NCBI RefSeq assembly: GCF_001571405.1
Contig: NZ_BCNX01000008.1
Span: 151,344-215,343 of the forward strand
Reading direction: 5' to 3'
DNA: 64,000 nt
Source: Methanoculleus thermophilus
GTDB taxonomy: Archaea; Halobacteriota; Methanomicrobia; Methanomicrobiales; Methanoculleaceae
Part shown: one piece after another, positions 43,047-51,652 of the stretch
Numbering within the stretch: position 1 is the stretch's first letter
Layout of the letters: each line of letters begins with the position of its first letter
Translations under genes and position numbers: made by a program
The notes under the pieces: model-generated
Database searches by the model: none
Seen by the model: only the letters and a program-made list of their open reading frames with translations
Told to the model about the DNA's origin: nothing

Positions 43047-43649
43047 ATGATCGAGGAGCACCTCCGGGGACGGGTGAGCGGGGCGCTCACGCGAGTTGCA
43101 ACCCTCATCGCCCGGACGGGGGCGACCCCGAACACCCTCACGCTGCTTGGATTTCTCGGGATGGCGGCCGCAGGAGCCCTCTGCGCTTTAGGATGGTTCT
43201 TCCTTGCCGGACTCGTCGTCGCCGCATCCTGCATCTTCGATGCCCTCGACGGGGCGCTCGCCCGGGCAACCGGGGCAGCCTCGACTTACGGCGCGTTCTT
43301 CGACTCGTTCCTGGACCGGTACGCGGAGGCCGCGATCTATGGGGGGCTCGTCATATATTACGCGGGGGCCGGGACGCCCTGGGGCGCCGAGACCGCGTTC
43401 TTCGCCGCGATAGGCTCGCTGATGGTCAGTTACGCCCGGGCCCGGGCCGAAGGGCTCGGGGTCGAGTGCCGGGCCGGGCTCTTCGCCAGGCCGGAGCGGA
43501 TCGCGGTCATCATCATCGGGCTGGTGACGGGGTTCATTCTCCCGGCGCTCGTCGTCCTTGCGGTCGCAACGAACGCCACCGCGGTGCATAGGCTCCTCTA
43601 CGTCCGGGGGGCTACGCGCCTCTCCTCACGGCCCCCTGGGGCGCGGTGA
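43047..43649 (+). CDS. CDP-alcohol phosphatidyltransferase (archaetidylinositol phosphate synthase type)
   Basis: A 200-residue membrane enzyme with the family signature D-G-x2-A-R-x8-G-x3-D-x3-D (DALDGALARATG, then YGAFFDSFLDRYAEA). It joins a polar head group, probably L-myo-inositol phosphate, to CDP-archaeol in ether lipid synthesis. About six helices are visible. The exact head group is inferred from closest archaeal family size and motifs. It is convergent with the TfrAB operon. Confidence 0.83.
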   Translation: MIEEHLRGRVSGALTRVATLIARTGATPNTLTLLGFLGMAAAGALCALGWFFLAGLVVAASCIFDALDGALARATGAASTYGAFFDSFLDRYAEAAIYGGLVIYYAGAGTPWGAETAFFAAIGSLMVSYARARAEGLGVECRAGLFARPERIAVIIIGLVTGFILPALVVLAVATNATAVHRLLYVRGATRLSSRPPGAR

Positions 43650-43775
43650 TTCTGTTGTACCGACCAGCGGTCCGGTATCTCCGGAGTACACATCCTGGGA
43701 GAGATATTGTCGCCCCTGTGTGCATCGGGGGCAGCCGGGGGTTGTATGGAACGTTTTAAAAAGAGTAATTGGCGG

Positions 43776-45239
43776 TTATGAAGAACTCTCCTGCTCCGCG
43801 TCCTTCTTCTTATACCCCTCAAGCAGGATCGTCACCAGGTTCTTGACGGGCACGTCCGTGCAGTCCGCGATATGGAACTCGCAGAACGGGCAGACCGTTA
43901 CCACCACGTCTGCACCGGTCGCCTTCACCGCCTCGCCGCGCTTCGCCCCGAGAGCTTTTGCCTCCTCCGGAACCCCCGACCGGACGCCGCCGCCGGCCCC
44001 GCAGCACTGCGAGGGCATCTCGACGAACTCCCGGACGGCCTCTCGCAAGAGTGCCCGCGGCTGCTCCCGGATCCCCTGGCCGCGGAGGAGGTGGCAGGGG
44101 TCGTGGTAGGTCGCCCGGAGATCGAGCTTTGCCGGGGGCTCGATCCCGTACTCGGTGAGGACCTCCGTGACGTCTTTCACCTCGAACGGCGTCTCGTAAT
44201 CGTTCTTCAGCGTCGCCCCGCACCCGGCGCAGATCGTCATCACGGTCTTGACCCCCCGGCGGGCGAAGGCCTCGATGTTCTTCTTCTTCAAGTCCTCCAC
44301 AAACGATGTCTGCCCCGTCCGGATCAGAGGCGAGCCGCAGCAGACCTGGTCGTGAGGAACGATCACCCGGATGCCGTTGCGCTTTAAGACCTCCATAGCG
44401 TCGAGCGCCGTCTGCGGCACCCGGCCGTTGAACATACACCCGACGAAGAACCCCACCTCCCCGCGGACCGGGCCGTCGGGCTCGATAACCTCCGGCACCT
44501 GCTCAAGGAAGGTCGGCTTTGTCCGCTCGACGCTCCGTCCCGTCTCCTGGATCAGCCGCGCCACCTCCTGGTGGCGGGGGAGGGAGAGCCCCCGGCGGTT
44601 TGCGATCTCGCGAAGTTTCTCGATGGCTTTGCCCGGGATATCGATCTCCTTGGGGCAGACCTCCGTGCAGCGCTTGCAGGTCGTGCAGTAGAAGAGCCCC
44701 TTCTCGATGGCATCGGTGATCCGGTCACCCGAGTCGCGGGGATCGAGGGCGAGGCGCATCTCCTGCCGGAGCACCGTCGGACCGGCGAACTCCGTCACCT
44801 GGAGCGCCGGGCAGGCCGAGACGCAGCAGAGACACTCGATGCAGTCGCGGAGCGGTTTGATCGCCGCGATCACCTCCCGTTCCGGGAGCTCCGCATCCGG
44901 CGCAGGGCAGATCCGGGCGATCTTCGCGATCACCGGCTCCATGTCCACCATCAGGTCTTTTAAGACCGGGAGGTCAAGCGGCTCGACCGTCATCCCGTCT
45001 CGGGCCTCCGTCATGCAGGCAAGGGCTGGCGTTCCATCCACTTTGACGGCGCAGCTCCCGCACTGCCCGGATCCGCAGCAGTAGCGGTAGGCGAGCGTCG
45101 GGTCGTGCTCGTTGCGGATTGCATGGAGGGCGTGGAGCACGCGGGCGCCCTCGTTCACCCGGACCGTATACTCCTCGAGGTGCGGCTCCGCATCCACGGA
45201 AGGGTCGTAGCGATAGACTCTGAGCGTGATCGACTTCAT
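43776..45239 (-). CDS. tfrB: CoM-SH/CoB-SH-dependent fumarate reductase, subunit B
   Basis: A 487-residue iron-sulfur subunit. The N-terminal 2Fe-2S domain has CCGSGQCGSC and a later cysteine in ALACM. Two 4Fe-4S motifs follow (CIECLCCVSACP and CTTCKRCTEVCP). Two CCG domains (HDQVCCGSPL; SQCCGAGGGV), as in heterodisulfide reductase HdrB, mark thiol use. With TfrA it reduces fumarate while oxidising CoM-SH and CoB-SH to the heterodisulfide, giving succinate for biosynthesis in the cytoplasm. The ATG at 45239 overlaps the TfrA stop by 4 bp; the frame upstream has no homology. Confidence 0.92.
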   Translation of the reverse strand: MKSITLRVYRYDPSVDAEPHLEEYTVRVNEGARVLHALHAIRNEHDPTLAYRYCCGSGQCGSCAVKVDGTPALACMTEARDGMTVEPLDLPVLKDLMVDMEPVIAKIARICPAPDAELPEREVIAAIKPLRDCIECLCCVSACPALQVTEFAGPTVLRQEMRLALDPRDSGDRITDAIEKGLFYCTTCKRCTEVCPKEIDIPGKAIEKLREIANRRGLSLPRHQEVARLIQETGRSVERTKPTFLEQVPEVIEPDGPVRGEVGFFVGCMFNGRVPQTALDAMEVLKRNGIRVIVPHDQVCCGSPLIRTGQTSFVEDLKKKNIEAFARRGVKTVMTICAGCGATLKNDYETPFEVKDVTEVLTEYGIEPPAKLDLRATYHDPCHLLRGQGIREQPRALLREAVREFVEMPSQCCGAGGGVRSGVPEEAKALGAKRGEAVKATGADVVVTVCPFCEFHIADCTDVPVKNLVTILLEGYKKKDAEQESSS

Positions 45240-46897
45240 GCCGCCACCTCCCGCCGCTCGATCCCCTCGCGGGTAAGCGAGATATACGTATGGCCGAAGG
45301 GCGACTTCGCCGGCTCGGTCGCCACCTCGGCATCCCGGCGGACGTGGGCCCCCCGGTTCTCGGGGCGGAGGAGGGCACAGCGGACGATCAGGGACGCGGT
45401 GGTGCACATGTTCCGGACCGTGCAGCAGTCTAGAAGGTTTGCGGTCGAGGCGGCGCAGAGCCGCTGGTCCGCGAGGCGCCGGATATGACCGAGCGCTGTT
45501 TTGAGATTGGCGGCGTTCCGGAATATGCCTGCCTGGTTCCACATCGTGAGTTTTAAGTCTTTTTTGACGTCGGCGGGATTCACGGTCCCCTCGAAATAAC
45601 CATCGAGCATCCGTAGCACCTCATCGATCCCGGCGCTGTCCACCCGGCCGCTCCGGGCGGGGGACTTGCCGGCAAACTCACCTGCCCGCTTTCCAAAGAC
45701 CTGCGTATCGGCAAGCGCGTTCCCGCCGAGGCGGTTTGCACCGTGGACTCCGCCGGCAACTTCTCCGCAGGCAAAGAGCCCCGGGAGTGTCGTTCGGCAC
45801 TCCGGCGTGATCCGGAGCCCCCCCATGATGTGGTGGGCTGTGGGGGCGACCTCCATCGGCTCTCGCCGGATATCCACCCCGAACGTGAGGAACTGCTCGA
45901 GCATCACCGGGAGCCGCGCCTCGATCCGCTCCGCGGGGAGGTGGGTCACGTCCAGGTAGACCCCGCCCCTGCTCGTTCCCCGGCCCTCGAGGATCTCGGT
46001 TGCGATCGCCCGGGCGACCACGTCCCGGGTCGAGAGTTCCATCCGCTCGGGATCGTAGCGCTCCATGAACCGCTCCCGTCGGGCGTTCAAGAGAATGCCT
46101 CCCTCGCCCCGGACGGCCTCCGTCACCAGCCGCCCGCGGGCGTCGTAGGGGTAGACGGCACCCGTCGGATGGAACTGGACCATCTCCATATCGATCAACT
46201 CCGCGCCCGCCCGGTAGCCCATCGCGAACCCGTCCCCGGTCCCGGCGGCGGAGTTTGTGGAGATATCGTAGACCTGCGTCCCGCCGCCGGTCGCAAGCAC
46301 CGTGGCGTCGGCCCTAAAGAGCATGGGGTTTCCGTCCCGGTCGAGAGCGATTGCGCCTGCGACCGCACCGTTCTCGTCTTTTGCGAGGTCGACGACCGAG
46401 ACCTCCTGGTAGAGCTGCGCATCCGTTGCGTCCAGACGGTCGAGGAGGGTCATGATGATCTCATGGCCGGTCCGGTCTCCAGCGTAGCAGGTCCGGGGGA
46501 ACCGCTGCCCGCCGAACGGCCGCTGCGCGACCATCCGGTCTTCTGTGACGTCAAAGACGGCGCCCCATAGGATGAGGTCTCTCATTCGCTCCGGCGCCTC
46601 GCGGACCAGTACGTCCACGAGCGCGGGGTCGTTGAGGTACGCTCCGCCCTTCAGCGTGTCCTCGCGATGGATCTCGATGGAATCCCCGTCTCGCATCACG
46701 GCGTTGAACCCGCCTTCCGCCATCGTCGTGCACCCGCCCTTGCCGACGATGGTCTTGGAGACCAGGACCACGCTGCCGTATCGGGAGGCCTCGATGGCAG
46801 CCCGTATCCCGGCGCCGCCGCTTCCGATAACCAGCACGTGCGCGTCCACAATCTCGTCTACAAGCATCTTATTAGTCAGTGCGTTGTATAATACCAT
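45236..46897 (-). CDS. tfrA: CoM-SH/CoB-SH-dependent fumarate reductase, subunit A
   Basis: A 553-residue flavoprotein of the fumarate reductase/succinate dehydrogenase family. FAD loop VLVIGSGGAGIRAAIEA, SKTIVGKGGCTTMAEGGFN (site of covalent FAD in relatives, though the usual His is replaced), active-site motif MVQFHPTGAVYP, RGEGGILLNARRERFM, HHIMGGLRI and GANRLGGNAL. It forms a two-gene operon with tfrB. The first start codon at 46897 has no strong ribosome-binding site; the ATG at residue 11 is an alternative. Confidence 0.92.
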   Translation of the reverse strand: MVLYNALTNKMLVDEIVDAHVLVIGSGGAGIRAAIEASRYGSVVLVSKTIVGKGGCTTMAEGGFNAVMRDGDSIEIHREDTLKGGAYLNDPALVDVLVREAPERMRDLILWGAVFDVTEDRMVAQRPFGGQRFPRTCYAGDRTGHEIIMTLLDRLDATDAQLYQEVSVVDLAKDENGAVAGAIALDRDGNPMLFRADATVLATGGGTQVYDISTNSAAGTGDGFAMGYRAGAELIDMEMVQFHPTGAVYPYDARGRLVTEAVRGEGGILLNARRERFMERYDPERMELSTRDVVARAIATEILEGRGTSRGGVYLDVTHLPAERIEARLPVMLEQFLTFGVDIRREPMEVAPTAHHIMGGLRITPECRTTLPGLFACGEVAGGVHGANRLGGNALADTQVFGKRAGEFAGKSPARSGRVDSAGIDEVLRMLDGYFEGTVNPADVKKDLKLTMWNQAGIFRNAANLKTALGHIRRLADQRLCAASTANLLDCCTVRNMCTTASLIVRCALLRPENRGAHVRRDAEVATEPAKSPFGHTYISLTREGIERREVAA

Positions 46898-46927
46898 AAA
46901 GTAATTGCAGGGGACTAGTGAGCCAGA

Positions 46928-48328
46928 ATGAGGCTTTTAATGAAATTCGGCGGTACCTCCGTCGGAGAAGCAGACTGTATCCGACGGGTCGCAGATATTG
47001 TAGAATCGCACCATGCGGCGGGCGACGAGGTCGCAGTCGTAGTCTCGGCATGCTCAGGGGTAACCGACCAGATCATCGCGGCGGCCGACGAGGTCGTATC
47101 GAGCAAGGAACAGCCCCCGATCGAGACGCTTATCTCGGCGATGCGAACCCGGCACCTCCGTCTCCTCAGCGAGGTGGCCCCGGACTACACCGATGAGGTG
47201 ACGGCGATCATCGACGACCGGCTGACCCGGCTGCAGAACATCCTCACCGCGGTGCACACCCTAAAAGAACTGACTCCCCGGTCCCGTGACTACATCATCT
47301 CCTTCGGGGAGCGGCTCTCCGCCCCCATCGTGAGTGCTGCTCTTCGGCAGCGGGGCCTCTCTTCAGTCGTCCTCGATGGTGCCGAGGCCGGGATCATCAC
47401 GACCGCAAACCACGGGGACGCCCGTGCTCTCCCGGTGAGTGAGACGAGCATCCGGAGCCGGGTTGCTCCGCTGCTCGCAGATACCATCCCGGTGATCATG
47501 GGCTTTATGGGGGTGACCGAACAGGGCGTCGTCACCACCCTCGGCCGGAGCGGCTCCGACTACTCGGCTGCCGTCGTCGGCGCGGGAATCGATGCCGATG
47601 AGATCTGGATCTGGACGGATGTCGACGGGGTGATGACCTCCGATCCCCGGATCATCAAAGATGCCCGGGTCCTCGACGACATCTCCTACCTGGAGGCGAT
47701 GGAGCTCTCCTTCTTCGGTGCGAAGGTCCTCCACCCGCGTTCGATCGAGCCCGCCATGCAGAAGGATATCCCGATACGGGTCAAGAACTCCTTCCGCCCC
47801 GATCTCCCCGGAACCCTCATCCTCCGCGATAAGCACCAGGAGAAGCGGGTGGTCAAGGCCCTCGCCCTGATCGAGAAGGTGGCCCTCGTCAACGTCAACG
47901 GCGCACAGATGATCGGTCGTCCCGGTGTCGCAAAGACAATCTTCTCTGCGCTTGCAGAGCGTGAGGTGAACGTCATGATGATCTCACAGGGCTCAAGCGA
48001 AGCAAACATCTCGCTCATCATCGATGAAGCTCACCTGGAGAATGCCATCTGTGCGCTCACCCCGATCGTGAAGCAGGGTATCGTGCGTGAGGCGACCTAC
48101 GATCGGGATGTCGCCGCGCTTGCCGTCGTGGGTGCGGGAATGGCCGGCTCCCCGGGAACCGGGGGCCGGATCTTCTCCGCGCTCGGCGGGGCCGGGATTA
48201 ACGTCATGATGATCTCGCAGGGCTCAAGCGAGGTGAACGTCTCATTCGTCGTGAAGGCGAGTGATGGGAAGCGTGCCCTGAAGGTGCTGCACGATGAATT
48301 CCGCCTCTCGGAGAACTTAGATGACTGA
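46928..48328 (+). CDS. lysC: Aspartate kinase
   Basis: A 466-residue enzyme of the first step to Lys, Thr and Met. The N-terminal kinase part has MKFGGTSVGEADCIRRV, SFGERLSAPIV, TTLGRSGSDYSAAVVG and the substrate region WTDVDGVMTSDPRI. Two C-terminal ACT domains (about 310-460; VALVNVNGAQMIGRPGVAKT and VAALAVVGAGMAGSPGTGGR) suggest feedback control by an amino acid. It overlaps purM by 8 bp. It is divergent from tfrA, with 30 bp between them. Confidence 0.93.
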   Translation: MRLLMKFGGTSVGEADCIRRVADIVESHHAAGDEVAVVVSACSGVTDQIIAAADEVVSSKEQPPIETLISAMRTRHLRLLSEVAPDYTDEVTAIIDDRLTRLQNILTAVHTLKELTPRSRDYIISFGERLSAPIVSAALRQRGLSSVVLDGAEAGIITTANHGDARALPVSETSIRSRVAPLLADTIPVIMGFMGVTEQGVVTTLGRSGSDYSAAVVGAGIDADEIWIWTDVDGVMTSDPRIIKDARVLDDISYLEAMELSFFGAKVLHPRSIEPAMQKDIPIRVKNSFRPDLPGTLILRDKHQEKRVVKALALIEKVALVNVNGAQMIGRPGVAKTIFSALAEREVNVMMISQGSSEANISLIIDEAHLENAICALTPIVKQGIVREATYDRDVAALAVVGAGMAGSPGTGGRIFSALGGAGINVMMISQGSSEVNVSFVVKASDGKRALKVLHDEFRLSENLDD

Positions 48329-49313
48329 ACATACGTATCGTGAAGCAGGGGTCGATATCGACCTTGAGGCCCGGGCAGTACGGGCACTGATTGATACCCT
48401 CACCTACCGGAGATCCGGCACGTTCTCGATGCTCGGGAAGGTAGGGCACTTTGCCGGGCTGATCGATTGTGGGTCATACGCCCTCGCGCTTGCCGTCGAC
48501 GGCGTCGGCACAAAGATGCTTATTGCGGATACCCTCCGCGACTGGAGTACCGTCGGGATCGACTGCATTGCAATGAACGTCAACGACCTCTACGTCATGA
48601 ACCTCGAGCCCGTGGCGTTCGTCGACTACATCGCGACCGACGCCCTCTCGCCTGAGAAGATGGCCCAGATCGGCAAGGGCTTAAACGAAGGGGCGAGGCT
48701 TGCGAACATGAATATTGTCGGCGGCGAGACGGCGACACTGAAAGGGCTCGTGAACGGCCTCGATCTTGCCGGAACGTGTCTCGGCGTCCAGAAGAAGGAG
48801 AAGATCATCACCGGAGAAGAGATTGTCCCCGGCGATCGGATCATCGGGGTTCCCTCGAGCGGCATTCACAGCAACGGTTTGACGCTTGCGCGGAAGGTCG
48901 TTGAGGACTGCGCCTCGTATGATACCCGCCTTTCAAACGGAAAGACCCTCGGCGAAGAACTCCTGACCCCGACCAGGATCTATTCCGAAGTCCTTCGGGT
49001 GACGGAGGCCTGCACGATCCACGGAATGTGCCACATCACCGGCGGAGGCCTCTTGAACTTCACGAGGCTCACGGAGTATGGGTTCTCCATCACCGATCCC
49101 CTCCCGGTCCCCGAGATCTTTACCTGGCTGCAGGAGAACGGCGAGATCGGCGACGTGGAGATGTACCGCACCTTCAATATGGGCATGGGCTACGCATTCA
49201 TCGCCCCGGCCGAGAGCGTCGCCGTGATCCAGTCGATCATCCCCGAAGCCCGGGTGGTCGGAGAGGTTACCCGCGAGCCGGGGGTGCGGCTCGCGGGTGT
49301 GGAGATCCGGTAG
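48321..49313 (+). CDS. purM: Phosphoribosylformylglycinamidine cyclo-ligase
   Basis: A 330-residue enzyme that closes the imidazole ring in purine synthesis (FGAM plus ATP to AIR). Motifs: YREAGVDIDLEARAV at the N-terminus, ALAVDGVGTKMLIA, GIDCIAMNVNDL, IVGGETATLKG, GVPSSGIHSNGLTLA, HITGGGLLNFTRL and MGMGYAF. It overlaps the end of lysC by 8 bp, so the two are co-transcribed. PurF of the same pathway is at 51653. Confidence 0.94.
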   Translation: MTEHTYREAGVDIDLEARAVRALIDTLTYRRSGTFSMLGKVGHFAGLIDCGSYALALAVDGVGTKMLIADTLRDWSTVGIDCIAMNVNDLYVMNLEPVAFVDYIATDALSPEKMAQIGKGLNEGARLANMNIVGGETATLKGLVNGLDLAGTCLGVQKKEKIITGEEIVPGDRIIGVPSSGIHSNGLTLARKVVEDCASYDTRLSNGKTLGEELLTPTRIYSEVLRVTEACTIHGMCHITGGGLLNFTRLTEYGFSITDPLPVPEIFTWLQENGEIGDVEMYRTFNMGMGYAFIAPAESVAVIQSIIPEARVVGEVTREPGVRLAGVEIR

Positions 49314-49339
49314 GATCTCCCCGACCTTTCTCCTCAGAA

Positions 49340-49576
49340 TCACGCCCCGCCGCCGTATTCCTCGAAGTAATGCATCGCCTCTGGAACCTGTTCCCGGACA
49401 AGTTTCAGGAAGTGGTTTGCAAGATCCGGATCGGCTATCCGGAGCGAGTGCTGCATCTCCCGCTCCATATCTTTCTCGAGTCCGCCCTTCTGGTCCATCT
49501 CCGCTTTGATCTCGTGGACGGCGTTCTCGACCTCCTCTTTGCTCTCCCACTTCAGCACCGATATGGTTCGCGCCAA
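49340..49576 (-). CDS. Small charged conserved-type protein
   Basis: A 78-residue protein with no assigned family. It is mostly helical and charged (SKEEVENAVHEIKAEMDQK, LEKDMEREMQHSLRIADPD, ANHFLKLVREQVPEAMHYF). It has no cysteines and no membrane segment. The codon use and clear end-to-end helix pattern support a real gene. It is convergent with purM. Confidence 0.65.
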   Translation of the reverse strand: MARTISVLKWESKEEVENAVHEIKAEMDQKGGLEKDMEREMQHSLRIADPDLANHFLKLVREQVPEAMHYFEEYGGGA

Positions 49577-49654
49577 TTTACTTCACCTCGGGGCCGCATA
49601 TGGGGAGAAGTTCTATTTTAGGTTAACTTTGATGATGAGAAAAAAAGAGATCTC

Positions 49655-50182
49655 TTAAGGTTCGCTCTGATCGAGGAGCATCTTTTCGGCTTTTTCACTG
49701 ATGAGCGCGCTGTTTCCGGCTGGATCCTTGATGATGACCGTGAACGGGAAGGCAACCTCCCGGGCGGCGCCGATCTTCTCAAGCACCTGGAGTGCGGCTT
49801 TGCGCTCCTCCTCACTCTCGGGGTTTGCCAGAACGGCTCCTACCGCCTGTTGGAAGCGATCGAGAACCCCCTCGATGTTGGTGACGAACCCTTCGCAGGC
49901 GGTGCCGGGTTCGACTGCAAGACCGAGCTCCGGGATCTCGATCGTTCCTGTTGTGCTCCGCACCACCCGGATGGAGAGGTCCTCAGGCTCTTCGATGCGC
50001 ACCGTCCATTGGACCGGGTCGCCCTCCCCGAGGATGATGGTGTCGACATGCCGGTAGCCGCAGGCGCCGCAGGTGATCGAGACCAGCAACAGATCGGGAT
50101 AGTGAGGGATATCAAGGCGGTGATGGACGATCTGGATCTCGCTCCCGCATGCCGGGCAGGTTCCAGGGTAGGATTCCCGCAC
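49655..50182 (-). CDS. ZPR1-family zinc-finger protein
   Basis: A 175-residue protein of the archaeal single-module ZPR1 family. The zinc finger has CPACGSEIQI and, 29 residues on, CGACGYRHVDTI. A beta-sheet domain follows (VRSTTGTIEIPELGLAVEPG; FVTNIEGVLDRF). Eukaryotic ZPR1 is a chaperone for elongation factor eEF1A; a similar role for aEF-1alpha is possible in archaea (inference). The GTG start overlaps the sepF stop (TAGTG) by 1 bp. Confidence 0.9.
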   Translation of the reverse strand: MRESYPGTCPACGSEIQIVHHRLDIPHYPDLLLVSITCGACGYRHVDTIILGEGDPVQWTVRIEEPEDLSIRVVRSTTGTIEIPELGLAVEPGTACEGFVTNIEGVLDRFQQAVGAVLANPESEEERKAALQVLEKIGAAREVAFPFTVIIKDPAGNSALISEKAEKMLLDQSEP

Positions 50183-50559
50183 TACACGCCCCCACCGATC
50201 TTCTCGCGGGAGACCTTGACGGACATCGGGGTGACGATGACATACTTCTGTTCTCCGAGACCGACAATGTCGCCGTTCACATCCTTTGCCACGTCACGAA
50301 GGTCCTTTAAAACCCGCTCGAACGTTACCTTATCCATCTTCAGTCGACCGACATCTACGATGACGATGTTGCCATTATAGATTTCGTCTTTCACGCGGGG
50401 GGTGTCCTTGAGATCGGCGATGGTGGCGATCTTGATATACATGGATGCCGGCTCTTCGTCATTTGGTCCCTCATAGGAAGCAAGATCGAGTTCCATGTAA
50501 TCTTCTTCGCTTCGGACGGGATTTTTACCGAGGATGCTGTCAAGGAGCTTTTTAACCAT
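50182..50559 (-). CDS. sepF: Cell division protein SepF (archaeal)
   Basis: A 125-residue FtsZ membrane anchor. The N-terminal MVKKLLDSILGKN is the short amphipathic membrane-binding helix. A linker leads to the SepF core from about residue 40 (MYIKIATIADLKDTPRVKDE, NIVIVDVGRLKMDK, FERVLKDLRDVAKDVNGD, KYVIVTP). In archaea lacking FtsA, SepF is the main FtsZ tether. It is coupled to the ZPR1 gene and preceded by the PUA gene on the same strand. Confidence 0.92.
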   Translation of the reverse strand: MVKKLLDSILGKNPVRSEEDYMELDLASYEGPNDEEPASMYIKIATIADLKDTPRVKDEIYNGNIVIVDVGRLKMDKVTFERVLKDLRDVAKDVNGDIVGLGEQKYVIVTPMSVKVSREKIGGGV

Positions 50560-50610
50560 AGAAAAAATGAGGAATGAATTTTATTTAATAGTATCTTTTT
50601 ATTTTCCCGA

Positions 50611-51108
50611 TTATATTTCTAGATTCCAGATATCGTCCCCGACATAGTGGATGCTCTTGACCGATTTGCCCTTCTCTTGCTGTTCCATATCGGTGGCATC
50701 GAAGAGCGCAATACCCACGGCGAGCGGTTTACCGTAGCGCTCCTCGACGACCTGCACCGGATGCCCGGCACGGACGTCCGGCGTGATCGAGACGATCCCG
50801 GGGCGCATGGCATCCGCGCCGTTTGCCACAAACCTGACCGCGCCGGAGTCGACCACTACCCGCCGCTCCGGGATCGGGTGCTCGACGAGCCCCCGGAGGG
50901 TGGGGAAGGCCCAGGCATCGGAGGCCATCAGGAGTGGTTTTTTATCGACGAGGTAGAGTTCTATCGGGGCATCTGTCTCCACCCGCTCGATCCGGTCGGA
51001 GCGGAAGAGGTCGGCCGACTGCCCGATCTCGTCCGCCAGAAGGTTTAGGAGCTCGGTTATCTGTGACTTTCGGATGACGTGACGCTTCTTTATCGTGATC
51101 TTCGGCAT
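50611..51108 (-). CDS. PUA-domain RNA-binding protein
   Basis: A 165-residue protein. The N-terminal part (1-75; ITIKKRHVIRKSQITELL, APIELYLVDKKPLLM) is the DUF1947-type pre-PUA domain, and the C-terminal part (80-155) is a PUA domain: RRVVVDSGAVRFVANGADAM, RPGIVSI, VRAGHPVQVVEERYGKPLAVG. The layout matches archaeal relatives of MCT-1/Tma20, which bind the ribosome or tRNA in translation. It is divergent from the LSm gene. Confidence 0.9.
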   Translation of the reverse strand: MPKITIKKRHVIRKSQITELLNLLADEIGQSADLFRSDRIERVETDAPIELYLVDKKPLLMASDAWAFPTLRGLVEHPIPERRVVVDSGAVRFVANGADAMRPGIVSITPDVRAGHPVQVVEERYGKPLAVGIALFDATDMEQQEKGKSVKSIHYVGDDIWNLEI

Positions 51109-51154
51109 GGATTTAAGACCTCGGGGATGTATACTCCGTTGCTCCGCAACGCGG

Positions 51155-51164
51155 TTATATTTAA
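51155..51164 (-). promoter_or_regulatory. TATA element of the PUA/SepF/ZPR1 operon
   Basis: The minus strand reads TTAAATATAA, a close match to the archaeal TATA consensus, about 50 bp upstream of the PUA start. A transcript starting about 25 bp downstream would have a short leader. Confidence 0.6.
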
Positions 51165-51446
<282 letters not shown>

Positions 51447-51460
51447 GTAGGTGAGAGAGC

Positions 51461-51643
51461 ATGTCAAAAGGCACACCATCAATGGGTAAGCGGCAGAAGC
51501 GCACCCACATCGCCTGCAGGCGTTGTGGCAAGATCTCATTCCACGCACAGCACAAAGTCTGTTCGGCTTGTGGCTTTGGAAGAAGCCGGAGGATCCGCAG
51601 TTACCGCTGGACTGAGAAGAAGGCAAAGGTACCGACGCACTAG
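51461..51643 (+). CDS. rpl37e: Large ribosomal subunit protein L37e
   Basis: A 60-residue zinc protein of the 50S subunit. The sequence runs [20 protein letters not shown], then [16 protein letters not shown]: two CxxC pairs within a very basic chain. The length is normal. It is the middle gene of the LSm-L37e-purF unit, 9 bp before purF. Confidence 0.96.
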   Translation: MSKGTPSMGKRQKRTHIACRRCGKISFHAQHKVCSACGFGRSRRIRSYRWTEKKAKVPTH

Positions 51644-51652
51644 AGCTGTATC